Shown here in pieces: positions 26,422 through 34,509 of a DNA stretch of 58,565 nucleotides. The notes under the pieces were generated by a model. It ran no database searches. It was not told where the DNA came from and worked only from the letters and a program-made list of their open reading frames with translations. This DNA is from Candidatus Babelota bacterium (GTDB lineage: Bacteria > Babelota > Babeliae > Babelales > Babelaceae): positions 1-58,565 of the forward strand of contig JABDCP010000004.1 in NCBI GenBank assembly GCA_013288045.1, in the 5' to 3' direction. Numbering within the stretch: position 1 is the first letter of the stretch; the number at the start of each line of letters is the position of its first letter. The position numbers were made by a program, and so were the translations under genes.

Positions 26422-27051
26422 GTGAAATTTAAAGTACTACGTCTGCTCTTCGTGAGCGGGCTTTTCTGGGGACACACTCTCAATGCAAGAGTATATGACG
26501 TATTAGGATATTATCAGACACTTGAGGTTCCAACCGATGCTTCAGTTGAAGATATTAAGAAAGCGTACAGAAAGCTTGCCTTACAATGGCACCCGGATAA
26601 GAACCAAAACCCCGAGGCAACAGATAAATTTAGTCTGATTAGCAATGCTTATGATGTTCTTCATGATCCCCAAAAGCGCAGAGCCTATGATGTACGTGTA
26701 CCCGAGGAACCTTCTTCTCAACCAAGAATGCCTGCTACAGGTACCCACCCGACGCATCAGAGTACACACCCCAAAAAGAACGCAGCGTATACTAAGGAAC
26801 ACCGTGCTCAATGGCAAGAAGAGCTCAAGACTGCTATCTCTAAAAAGAACAAAGCTCAGATGGCCTTTTATGGGATTGTGGTAACCTACGTTACCTTTAT
26901 AGGTATTTTGAAGGCCCTTCAAATGTTCAGCGATGACGATACGATAATTTCGCTCGGGAATTTTAAAATACATATCCCGCCACGGGGCAACGCAATTTTA
27001 GAAAAAACTGGACTATGCCCATTTAGATGTACCATTCCTCTAAATTCTTAA
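26422..27051 (+). CDS. Exported membrane-anchored J-domain (DnaJ-like) protein
   Basis: J-domains stimulate the ATPase of Hsp70 through an HPD motif. The GTG start at 26422 follows AAGGGGG. A signal peptide (about residues 1-22) leads straight into a complete J-domain, residues about 29-90: [33 protein letters not shown] with H57-P58-D59, and [22 protein letters not shown] linker, a Lys-rich stretch and a probable transmembrane helix ([20 protein letters not shown]) follow, and then a short tail. No Gly/Phe or Cys-rich DnaJ region is present. Since bacterial DnaK is cytoplasmic, an exported J-domain may recruit a host Hsp70. That target is an inference. Confidence 0.88.
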   Translation: MKFKVLRLLFVSGLFWGHTLNARVYDVLGYYQTLEVPTDASVEDIKKAYRKLALQWHPDKNQNPEATDKFSLISNAYDVLHDPQKRRAYDVRVPEEPSSQPRMPATGTHPTHQSTHPKKNAAYTKEHRAQWQEELKTAISKKNKAQMAFYGIVVTYVTFIGILKALQMFSDDDTIISLGNFKIHIPPRGNAILEKTGLCPFRCTIPLNS

Positions 27052-27076
27052 GGACCTCTAGAGTTTCTTTGCAATT

Positions 27077-27094
27077 TTGTCATACTGGAAATAC
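27077..27094 (+). promoter_or_regulatory. Leader block shared by the J-domain and FG-repeat genes, copy 2
   Basis: The same 18-base block as at 26363-26380, identical in all positions, 55 bases upstream of the GTG of the following gene. The conserved distance to the start codon supports a regulatory role. Confidence 0.5.
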
Positions 27095-27131
27095 TACAAA
27101 AAAATAAATAACTATAGCATGAGGTGATTTC

Positions 27132-29408
27132 GTGAATAAGCTTAGAATATTTCTTATCCTATCAAGCGGACTATGTAGAAACTACCCTCTCAATGCAATG
27201 GTACTACAAAAACAAATGGTCAGTAGCGAGCAAGCGACTCAAAAGCTTTTGGTAGAACAACCACTAGCTTTTGGTAGAGCTACCATTACACATGCCTCAA
27301 CCATTACTGCTCAGCAACAGGCAATCAGCAGCTCAACTTTAGGTAGAACCACTACGACTCAGATATCCTCCTTGGATCAGCACGGTTCAACTCCTGATAG
27401 TTCTTTTGGGCGCGCGACCATGACTCAAACCACCAGCTTAGGTCAAAAACAAACAACAATTCAAGCTACACCGAACAATTCTTCTTTTGGTAGAGCAACG
27501 ACAACATCTAATCAGCCTATTTTTACGTATAAACCAAGTACACCGGAGAAAGCCTCCCTCCCTGTTCAAGTAACTAAGCCAACTGAACTACCTCTTGGTG
27601 GTTATAATGCACCTCAAGCAGCCTCTTTAGGTCAAAAACAAAATACAACAAATAATTCTTCTTTTGGTAGAACAACGATTACAACTCATCTACCTACTTT
27701 TAATTGGCCAAGCATAGCTCCTAAATCACCTCTTGCGCAAAAAAGCACCCCAGAAGAATCTCCGCTCATTCAAGTGAGTAAGCCAACTGAACCATCTCTT
27801 GGAGCAACTAATCCATCTCCTACTCCTTCTTTAGGTCAAGAAAATAAGCCTCAAGAGAATAAACCACAGACGCCTTCTCTAAGTCGGCCAAGTACAACTC
27901 CTACACACATTCCAGACACAACGAATTCGACAGAAAAACCCAACTCATCTGATGAACAGATAAAAAGACTCCATCAAGAAATAGCTGAGCTCAATGAGAG
28001 AATGGCTCGAGCTTCATCGGATCAGGTACATAGAGAGGTAAAAAAGCTCCATCAAGAAATTGCTGAGCTCAATGAGAAGTTGGCTCGTAGTTCATCCGAT
28101 CATGGAAATAGACAAGTAAGAATGCTCCACCAAGAAATTGCTGAACTTCATCAGAAGATTGCTCGAGCTTCATCTGAAAATTGGCAAGTGAGAAGGCACC
28201 ATCAAGAAATTGCTGAACTTTATGAGAGGATTGCACGAGCTTCATCTGATTATGAAAATAGGCAGGTAAGAAGGCTCCGTCAAGAAATAGTTGAACTCCA
28301 CGAGAAGATTGAAAGAGATTCATTTAATCGCAATAGGGCTGCATTAGCAAACGCATCGATTCTATGGAATACAGATCATAACTACACTCTGAGTACCACA
28401 AATACCTCAGAAGCGCGGTACTACAATCTTGGAAGTTATAATCCTACGTTGCGACTCAGGGCTATTGGTGACCGCTTAATGGAGCGCTTAAGCTTGAACG
28501 CACATAGAAGGAGAGCTCTTAGACAAGCTACTTCGCTACGCAATGTGCTTCACTCCTTTATCGCCGAGAGAGAATTAGCAGGCGACTCCGATACTGAAGT
28601 CGACGGCTTTTTAGAGGTTGCAAGGATTGTATACTCTGAAGATGCAAGTGGACAATCAAAACTGCAAACCCTGTATAAACTTTATGAAAAAGATCCAACA
28701 GTACTTAAGGACGGGGAATATTGGTTCGAAACTTTCTTCGATGCAGGCGAAGATATCGATAAAGTGGACTTTGATCCAGCACATCCAGGCAAGACTATTG
28801 GTGATCGTATTACCGAGCGCTTAAACATCAATCCAAAGAGAAAGAAGGCGCCTAAAAAAGGGGTATTTGCCTCAGCGTTAGACTTTGTACTTCGTGCCTT
28901 CGTTTCCGAAAGAGACTTAGTTGACCGAGCAACTGGAGACAAGACCGTTGATGGTTTTGCAGAGGATGTAAGCCCGACCGAGCATAGAAAAGAGGCCTTA
29001 GCTTTTGCTAAGCTTGCACAAAGAGCCCGCTCAAACAAGGACTCAGTGCTGGTAACCTTATTTAAAGCCTATGAAAAAGATCCATCGGTATTTGCAGATC
29101 TGATGGAGTGGCAAGACTTCGTCAAAGCAGATGTGAGTAAAATCTACTATGATTCACTGAGAACGATAACACTTGCTCAAAGAATCGAGTCTCTAGATAG
29201 GGATGACTTATCAAATCTCTTTAAGCTTTCTAGGACAACCCTTTCTCCTACAAAACCAGGTAAGAATGCCAAATCTAGTAAATGGTCAATGGGCGAGAAG
29301 GTTGCAGTAGGAGCACTCGCGGCTGGGGCCGGACTCTTGTGTTATTACATGCTCAATAAAGATCCTAAAAATCTTGGATCTGATAAGCAGCATGCTGCTC
29401 GTAACTAA
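27132..29408 (+). CDS. Exported FG-repeat and coiled-coil protein with a duplicated C-terminal domain
   Basis: 758 residues, GTG start after GAGGTGATTTC. Layout: signal peptide; a Thr/Ser/Gln-rich region (about residues 45-240) with FGRAT or LGRTT motifs at 47, 70, 92, 119 and 178 and SLGQ at 102, 165 and 233; five copies of a 24-26-residue coiled-coil unit (LHQEIAELNExxARASSD), about residues 277-400; two copies of a roughly 110-residue domain (GDRLMERLSLN... and GDRITERLNIN..., each ending in LYxxYEKDPxV); and a C-terminal transmembrane helix (VAVGALAAGAGLLCYYML). No family is recognised. Phe-Gly repeats in a Ser/Thr-rich setting recall nucleoporins, but that is only a resemblance. Its leader is shared with the J-domain gene. 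Confidence 0.8.
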   Translation: MNKLRIFLILSSGLCRNYPLNAMVLQKQMVSSEQATQKLLVEQPLAFGRATITHASTITAQQQAISSSTLGRTTTTQISSLDQHGSTPDSSFGRATMTQTTSLGQKQTTIQATPNNSSFGRATTTSNQPIFTYKPSTPEKASLPVQVTKPTELPLGGYNAPQAASLGQKQNTTNNSSFGRTTITTHLPTFNWPSIAPKSPLAQKSTPEESPLIQVSKPTEPSLGATNPSPTPSLGQENKPQENKPQTPSLSRPSTTPTHIPDTTNSTEKPNSSDEQIKRLHQEIAELNERMARASSDQVHREVKKLHQEIAELNEKLARSSSDHGNRQVRMLHQEIAELHQKIARASSENWQVRRHHQEIAELYERIARASSDYENRQVRRLRQEIVELHEKIERDSFNRNRAALANASILWNTDHNYTLSTTNTSEARYYNLGSYNPTLRLRAIGDRLMERLSLNAHRRRALRQATSLRNVLHSFIAERELAGDSDTEVDGFLEVARIVYSEDASGQSKLQTLYKLYEKDPTVLKDGEYWFETFFDAGEDIDKVDFDPAHPGKTIGDRITERLNINPKRKKAPKKGVFASALDFVLRAFVSERDLVDRATGDKTVDGFAEDVSPTEHRKEALAFAKLAQRARSNKDSVLVTLFKAYEKDPSVFADLMEWQDFVKADVSKIYYDSLRTITLAQRIESLDRDDLSNLFKLSRTTLSPTKPGKNAKSSKWSMGEKVAVGALAAGAGLLCYYMLNKDPKNLGSDKQHAARN
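27962..28325 (+). repeat. Five tandem copies of a 72-78-base coding repeat
   Basis: Units begin at about 27962, 28040, 28118, 28190 and 28268, each built on ctCCATCAAGAAATtGCTGAaCT; the third is six bases shorter. They encode the coiled-coil unit of the surrounding gene. The high DNA identity suggests recent or ongoing expansion by slippage or unequal recombination. Confidence 0.8.
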
Positions 29409-29415
29409 AATCGCG

Positions 29416-29455
29416 AGAGCCTGTACTCCATTATAGGTACAGGCTCTTTCTTATT
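29416..29455 (+). terminator. Rho-independent terminator of the FG-repeat/coiled-coil gene
   Basis: AGAGCCTGTAC (29416-29426), a ten-base loop, GTACAGGCTCT (29437-29447), then TTCTTATTT. It starts eight bases after the stop codon. Confidence 0.88.
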
Positions 29456-29531
29456 TCAGGTGTGATATTACCAGCAAATGAGATATATGCTACAGTCGTT
29501 AGAAGATAGTACCACGATAAAATCGAGATAA

Positions 29532-30329
29532 TTATCTTGCGCTTCTCATCTCCCTAAATAGATTATATGCTTCTTCGGCTTCTATTCTTGCTAATTCTCG
29601 TTCTACATCATCAGTAGCTGAACTGGTAGAAGCGTCACGCGTATTTCTGCTAGTATCAGAAGTATTAGTAGAAGAATCATGAGTATCTCTACCACAAAAC
29701 ATAGCAACCCGTTGACGAAATTCTCTTGTTTCTTTTTCACGCAGTTCTACTTCGCCCTGAATACCGTCTTTAATCAGTGCAGCGGTTTTATCATCTATGG
29801 CTTTGGCCTGTGCAAGAAGTTGTTCTCGATGTGCCCGGATAGTATCGTCCATATTTGGAACTCCTAAAGCTTTGGATTGGAGCAGATCGACATGGTACTG
29901 AATATCACTTTTAATCTGTGCAGCTTTTTTCTCTTCTAAAGAGAGCGGTTTGGCCTTTGCAAGAAATTCTTCAAGAAGCCCTTCATCATTTCCTTCAATA
30001 ATAAGTAAGATCCTATTTGGACGTTCTAAAGGTTTGGTCTCTGACTTCTCATCTGAAGATACACTTTTGACTTGAGATTCTGATGAATTAAGTCCTTCGC
30101 GTTCCTCGTTTATGGCAAATCTAGCAGCATAGGCTATAAGAATTTCTCTTCTTTCTTCGTTAGTTGGGGCAGCAATTTCTTCGACGATGCCAAGACGTTC
30201 TAGAGCTTTGATCTGTGCCTCATCATCTAAAGATACACTTTTGACTTGAGGTTCTGATGCATAGAGGTGAGTTGATACGCTAGCGAGTACTAGTATTGCG
30301 TACAAGAGTGCATTTTTTGTGTATGTCAT
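29532..30329 (-). CDS. Exported acidic coiled-coil protein of unknown function
   Basis: 265 residues: signal peptide (MTYTKNALLYAILVLASVSTHLYA), then a charged helical body. A short motif, SESQVKSVSxDDE..KxLERxxI, occurs twice (about residues 25-48 and 83-106), showing an internal duplication. The middle is rich in Glu, Lys and Ala (KPLSLEEKKAAQIKSDIQ), a Ser/Thr/Asp-rich linker (THDSSTNTSDTSRNT) follows, and the tail is helical. AAGGAAT precedes the start, and a near-consensus promoter lies at 30401-30428. No enzymatic motif or known family. Confidence 0.75.
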   Translation of the reverse strand: MTYTKNALLYAILVLASVSTHLYASEPQVKSVSLDDEAQIKALERLGIVEEIAAPTNEERREILIAYAARFAINEEREGLNSSESQVKSVSSDEKSETKPLERPNRILLIIEGNDEGLLEEFLAKAKPLSLEEKKAAQIKSDIQYHVDLLQSKALGVPNMDDTIRAHREQLLAQAKAIDDKTAALIKDGIQGEVELREKETREFRQRVAMFCGRDTHDSSTNTSDTSRNTRDASTSSATDDVERELARIEAEEAYNLFREMRSAR

Positions 30330-30400
30330 ATGATTATTCCTTGGTTAAAAGATAATCTCTTAAGATTATTTCTAGGGTTGTACATCTACTTCGTTATTTT

Positions 30401-30428
30401 AGTATATCGAAAGAGCTGTTTTTGTCAA
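30401..30428 (-). promoter_or_regulatory. Promoter of the acidic coiled-coil gene
   Basis: On the minus strand TTGACA (30423-30428), a 16-base spacer and TATACT (30401-30406), 72 bases before the ATG at 30329. Both boxes are close to the sigma-70 consensus. Confidence 0.7.
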
Positions 30429-30676
30429 TTTGTAATAATTGGGCTTCTGATAAGCTGCCTACTTGCAGCATAACTAAAAACAAGAGAGAGCGTGCTCTTA
30501 ACTATCCAAAATTGAAAGCATATCTTTAGCCATCTCCCTTTTCCTTTGGGCTTGGTTTGATTTTCGACCAAGCAGAGTAAAAATAGGTTTGTTTTTTAAC
30601 CATGAAATAATGAAAGGGAACTTTTGAAGAGCCTTATAGACTACGACCTAAAGCAGTGGATATTTCCTCACAGCTC

Positions 30677-30704
30677 TTGACCAAGCAATATTTTCTTATA
30701 TAAT
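30677..30704 (+). promoter_or_regulatory. Promoter of the small exported-protein gene at 30806
   Basis: TTGACC at 30677-30682, a 16-base spacer and a perfect TATAAT at 30699-30704, leaving a leader of about 95 bases. The rest of the 476-base gap 30330-30805 holds only the opposite promoter at 30401-30428 and no supported gene. Confidence 0.72.
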
Positions 30705-30805
30705 TAAATATGTAATATTAAAATAAAAAATAATTCAGCGTTCGGGCAGGCGCATGCCATGTATACCTATAGTGTGTATACCTCGACACAATTCTAGGAG
30801 TCCAT

Positions 30806-31246
30806 ATGAAAAAGTTTTTCAATACCATGCTTCTCATGAGTATGGTCTCTTTAAGCGGCTTTCTTGTCGCATTTGATCCCCTTGCAGAAGACTTTCTTCG
30901 GCATGCACAGCGCATAGGAGAAAGCCTTACTCCAGCTCAAAGACGGGCCGTCGAATATGTGGCCTGTGCGCAAATGCGTCGAATGAACCTTAATCCACAG
31001 AGCCCTCAAGACGTCTTAAGCTATCTTGAAAGAATAAGCCGAGGTATTTCAATAGAGCAGTTTTCTCGTATTTCAGAAAGGCAGATTGCTCATGCAATTG
31101 AACACCTTCCAACTCAAGAAGCACCTAAGAGAAGCAAACACCGCAAAAAGAAAGCGAGTGTAGCGCCTGTGCACACAGTAGGTTGTGGATTTCGCGATGA
31201 TATGAAGGGCAAAAAGTCTAAGTTTAGAGGTTTTGGAGATGAATAG
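30806..31246 (+). CDS. Small exported basic protein of unknown function
   Basis: 146 residues. AGGAG stands six bases before the ATG and the N-terminus is a signal peptide (MKKFFNTMLLMSMVSLSGFLVA). The mature part has a helical core (FLRHAQRIGESLTPAQRRAVEYVACAQM) and a very basic C-terminal tail (KRSKHRKKKASV, KGKKSKFRGFGDE). A basic tail could bind nucleic acid or acidic surfaces; this is a guess. Single-gene unit with a promoter at 30677-30704 and a hairpin at 31294-31340. Confidence 0.78.
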   Translation: MKKFFNTMLLMSMVSLSGFLVAFDPLAEDFLRHAQRIGESLTPAQRRAVEYVACAQMRRMNLNPQSPQDVLSYLERISRGISIEQFSRISERQIAHAIEHLPTQEAPKRSKHRKKKASVAPVHTVGCGFRDDMKGKKSKFRGFGDE

Positions 31247-31293
31247 TCTCCTGAAATAGTTTATCTTGCGAGCATTTTCGTATTTCATGAAAG

Positions 31294-31340
31294 AGCAGGA
31301 AAGCCCCTTTGATAAAGGCCTTCCTGCTTATTTTCTTTCT
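31294..31340 (+). terminator. Terminator hairpin between convergent genes
   Basis: GAGCAGGAAAGCCCC and GGCCTTCCTGCTT arms pair around TTTGATAAA, followed by ATTTTCTTTC on the plus strand. It serves the gene ending at 31246 and may also stop the convergent gene. Confidence 0.65.
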
Positions 31341-31369
31341 ATACTCTTTAACCAGTTCGGGACAACATT

Positions 31370-32740
31370 CTAACGAATATCGCTTATCCGTTGAGCTATT
31401 TCTCTCATATATGAAGCACCTTCAATTGACTGCACCATCTTATTGTCAGGCATGATTCCTGAATAGGCGCCAATGAGAGCACCAGACATTGCTGCTATGC
31501 TGTCACTATCTCCGGGAGTATGGACACTTACATATAGTGCAGAATCTATGTCTTTAGGAAAGAGAGCAAATACATAGACAGTGGCGGCTATAGCATCTTG
31601 CCCAGACCACCCTTGAAATTCATTAAAAACCTTTTTATGAAAATCAAAAAATTCCTTTGTTAGAAAGGCTTCTCTAACTGATGTCCGCCCGAGAATATCT
31701 TGTGCCTGGGATGCATAGGAAAGTGCCTTACTCATTTTTTGAGCGGTAACGGTATCATATTCCTTTGCAGCCTCAATCATAAGGTTAACAATAGAGCGAG
31801 GATCTTTCTCTCCCCTGAGAGCCTCTGCGGTGCCAAGAGCCATGGCTGCACATGCAGCAAGCGCACTCGGGGCTCCATGAGTAATTTTTGAGTGTTCTAC
31901 AGCCCACAGTTTTGCTTTTTGAGGATCCTCGGAAAATACAAGACCAAAGGGAAATGCACGCATAACAGAACCACATCCTCCAGCAGATAGGGCCTTTACG
32001 TCCCACCAACGTGCTCGGGACTTTTCAGCGGCCTTTTTTCCTTGAAGAACATGTGCAGCCGCAAGGCAAGCATTGCCGGGAGCACGGTATCCTGCAGCCC
32101 AGCCGTAGTCGGCATTATCTAAATCTTTAATAAAGGCTTCAGCCATGTGGCCCATAGTACTATCTCTATCCCAGTTATTGCGCTGTGAGTCGATCAGAAC
32201 CTGAGCAACAAGTAGTGCCATGGCAGTATCATCCGTATAGGGAGCGATTCTTTTCTGCCTAAATTCTCTTGGAATCCCCTGCCAATCACCAGGATGAAAC
32301 TTATCAAATGAAGTAAGGCCACCAGGATAACGTTCAAACTGCGCTTCTGGTGACTTAATAAACTCCGTTACTCTCCCCAAAGCATCACCTATAGCACTTG
32401 AAAAGAGAGCACTCATAATTTTCTGCTGGTATGCCGGTAAGACTGGTTCCCGACCGGGTTTTTCGGCAATCAACCGTTTCTCAACTTCTTTTTGTCGATT
32501 AAGAAGCTTATAGCCAAGATAACTTACTGCAGCTGTTCCTAGCATTCCTAAACCGACGGTGTCCCATTGCACTACAGGATGACTATAGACATAGTAGGCA
32601 GCTGCTCCTGCGAAACCTAGAGCTCCAAAAGCTTTGCCTGCAGTAAAGGATGACGGAGTTTTCTGTGTCCTATCGCTTGCTGAGAGACCACCCCCAGCCA
32701 TGCAGAATGTTAGACCTATAAGAATGTGTCGTTTCACCAT
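31370..32740 (-). CDS. Exported ADP-ribosylglycohydrolase (DraG/ARH family)
   Basis: Removes ADP-ribose from proteins or small molecules using two metal ions. Conserved elements: SSAIGDALGR (about residue 114), YTDDTAMAL with T169, D170, D171 and T172 (metal ligands), SAGGCGSVMRAFPFGLVF in the middle, THGAPSALAACAAMA, and HTPGDSDSIAAMSGALIGAYSG near the C-terminus, which supplies the second ligand set. All expected ligands are present, so it should be active. Residues 1-20 form a signal peptide, and a second hydrophobic stretch at about 33-75 may anchor it to a membrane. Export of DraG-type enzymes is uncommon. Together with the exported macro protein at 5647 it suggests reversal of ADP-ribosylation outside the cytoplasm. 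Confidence 0.93.
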   Translation of the reverse strand: MVKRHILIGLTFCMAGGGLSASDRTQKTPSSFTAGKAFGALGFAGAAAYYVYSHPVVQWDTVGLGMLGTAAVSYLGYKLLNRQKEVEKRLIAEKPGREPVLPAYQQKIMSALFSSAIGDALGRVTEFIKSPEAQFERYPGGLTSFDKFHPGDWQGIPREFRQKRIAPYTDDTAMALLVAQVLIDSQRNNWDRDSTMGHMAEAFIKDLDNADYGWAAGYRAPGNACLAAAHVLQGKKAAEKSRARWWDVKALSAGGCGSVMRAFPFGLVFSEDPQKAKLWAVEHSKITHGAPSALAACAAMALGTAEALRGEKDPRSIVNLMIEAAKEYDTVTAQKMSKALSYASQAQDILGRTSVREAFLTKEFFDFHKKVFNEFQGWSGQDAIAATVYVFALFPKDIDSALYVSVHTPGDSDSIAAMSGALIGAYSGIMPDNKMVQSIEGASYMREIAQRISDIR

Positions 32741-32814
32741 AATAACCTCTGTAATCTGTTTTTAGACCCCAATAGCCTGCTCTTATGAAACATAGCTGAT
32801 ATTAGAGTTGAATA

Positions 32815-33441
32815 CTACCGCTGCTTTTGCATGAGGAAGTATGCCGGTAGAATCTTTGAGGCAACCTGAGCAGTTCTTTGAGCACCTCTACGTGCAGGAG
32901 CTACCGGTTTGCGGAAGCTAAAGGTAATATCATTATCGGTGAAGTTTGGTACGACTTCAGTCGATAAGAGCTTGCGAGGGTTAAGCCTCATAATTCTACT
33001 GTTGTTATCATCCTGAAATCCAAAACTTCTATACCATTTTTTAAGCTGCTCATTACGTTCTTCAGCATTATCCGTAGAAGGAAGATCAAAGGGACACCGC
33101 TCCAATTCCACACTAGCACTGCCTGATTGCAATATATCTTTTAAAGCTTGGTATAATAGAACCTTGCCATATCCTTTATGATTACGGCATGACTGTTCAA
33201 TATGAAGCTGGTTAATGAAACTTGGCTGGCCTGAATCAAGCTGAATAGTATAAACTACCCCACCAACATATACGTCATTAATTGCTAATTGAAGCATCCT
33301 TGAAATGCTCTTACCTTTCTTTTCATTTTGTACAAGCGCTATGGTATAGCTCAAGGGAAGAAATGGTTTTTTGCACATAAGAAAAGGGGTGAGTGTTACA
33401 AAAACAGCGAATACTGCTCTGTATGCGTGCACCTGAGTCAT
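32815..33441 (-). CDS. Exported GNAT-like acetyltransferase domain protein
   Basis: 208 residues. The centre fits the GNAT fold: a strand VYTIQLD, then INQLHIEQSCRNHKGYGKVLLYQALKDIL, where the R-x-H-K-G-Y-G segment is the acetyl-CoA pyrophosphate loop (Q/R-x-x-G-x-G/A) followed by helix 3, then ASVELERCPFD and the final WYRSFGFQ motif typical of GNAT proteins. The first about 23 residues are hydrophobic (VFAVFVTLTPFLM) and look like a signal peptide or anchor, which is odd for an enzyme that needs acetyl-CoA. The C-terminal about 50 residues have no match. GAGGG precedes the start. The acceptor substrate is unknown. Confidence 0.65.
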   Translation of the reverse strand: MTQVHAYRAVFAVFVTLTPFLMCKKPFLPLSYTIALVQNEKKGKSISRMLQLAINDVYVGGVVYTIQLDSGQPSFINQLHIEQSCRNHKGYGKVLLYQALKDILQSGSASVELERCPFDLPSTDNAEERNEQLKKWYRSFGFQDDNNSRIMRLNPRKLLSTEVVPNFTDNDITFSFRKPVAPARRGAQRTAQVASKILPAYFLMQKQR

Positions 33442-33748
33442 ATGAACCCTCTAGTAGTATTTATTATTTTTAATAGCGTTATGACAAACATTGCAATCTT
33501 TTTTGAGCATAGCATGCTGTATGTGAAATTCAACAGCCACCCAAACTATCACGTATTGGTAGCCTCATGCACTGCAAATCTTGATCCACAAGGACTAGGT
33601 GGAAGATTGAACACCCTACTCCGCCCTGCTCGATGCGATTAGTATTTCTAGTGAAGGCGCCGCGACTGGCAAAACCGTCATAAGTGCTTCCAAGGCGTCG
33701 ATACAGGCAAGGACTACTATGGCAAATCATTGTCTAACGTGGCAAAAG

Positions 33749-33777
33749 TTGATTTATCATGAGCCTGGCACTATACT
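33749..33777 (+). promoter_or_regulatory. Promoter of the DUF1761-like membrane protein gene
   Basis: TTGATT at 33749-33754, a 17-base spacer and TATACT at 33772-33777, 60 bases before the chosen start. An imperfect inverted repeat (GAGCCTGGCAC and GTGCTGGCTC) straddles the -10 box. Nothing else was supported in the gap 33442-33836. Confidence 0.6.
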
Positions 33778-33836
33778 CTCGTCGAAAGTTAGCAATGGTG
33801 CTGGCTCATTTTGTCTAACATGATAAGGAGATGTTC

Positions 33837-34235
33837 ATGAATATAGTAGCTCTTTTAGTATGCGGCGTAGTCGCCACAGCAATCGGGTTTATCTGGTACG
33901 GCTTTCTTTTTAGGCAGCCCTGGAGAGAAGGTCATAATTTTTCAGATGCAAAATCTGCCGAATTACAAAAAACGATGCCAATCACGACAGGAATAGGCTT
34001 TATAGGTTTTGTAGTGACTGCGTATGTCCTCAGCCTAGTCCTTTCTTATATGCATATAACGGACCTCTATGGGGCATTGAGAATAACGTTCCTTTTGTGG
34101 CTTGGATTTGCTGCAAGAATTACGTTTATGAATACTCTCTATACTGGCGGATCTCTTACTGTCTATGCAATAGATACGCTATATACACTTTTGTATATGT
34201 TAGCAATGGCAGCCATTATTATACTCTGGCCTTAA
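33837..34235 (+). CDS. DUF1761-like small integral membrane protein
   Basis: 132 residues with four hydrophobic helices and the family's early motif GFIWYGFLFRQPW (usual form GxxWYGxLFxxxW). ATG 33837 is chosen over the in-frame ATG at 33831 because AAGGAG directly abuts the first and stands six bases before the second. DUF1761 proteins are widespread and have no assigned function. The gene is a single unit with a promoter at 33749-33777 and a terminator at 34327-34356. Confidence 0.82.
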   Translation: MNIVALLVCGVVATAIGFIWYGFLFRQPWREGHNFSDAKSAELQKTMPITTGIGFIGFVVTAYVLSLVLSYMHITDLYGALRITFLLWLGFAARITFMNTLYTGGSLTVYAIDTLYTLLYMLAMAAIIILWP

Positions 34236-34326
34236 CTTCTTGAGGAAGCAACTTAGAGAAATAACAATAAAGAATTGAGCCGTGTCTCATGCTTCCGTGA
34301 AGAAATCCGTGTCTAAGATTTTGCAT

Positions 34327-34356
34327 AAGCGCTCTCATGTATGAGGGCGCTTTTTT
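34327..34356 (+). terminator. Rho-independent terminator of the DUF1761-like gene
   Basis: AAGCGCTCTCAT, loop GT, ATGAGGGCGCTT, then TTTTT. Twelve-pair stem with one G-T pair. Confidence 0.88.
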
Positions 34357-34509
34357 GTAGGGTGCATATGATGACACTAGCCCCCCTTCTTTATCTAGGA
34401 GAGCTAGTATCTAAAAGTCTTCAACACATGATGAGTTAGCATCATTCTACCAGACATCCAAATACAAAACTCTTACACAACTATCGTGCTCGTTGCTCAA
34501 CGAAGAGGT

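Noticed and set aside
33328-33642. A 104-codon plus-strand frame overlapping the start of the GNAT-like gene
   Set aside because: It is mostly antisense to a better supported gene. The last about 66 codons read somewhat protein-like but have no start signal.
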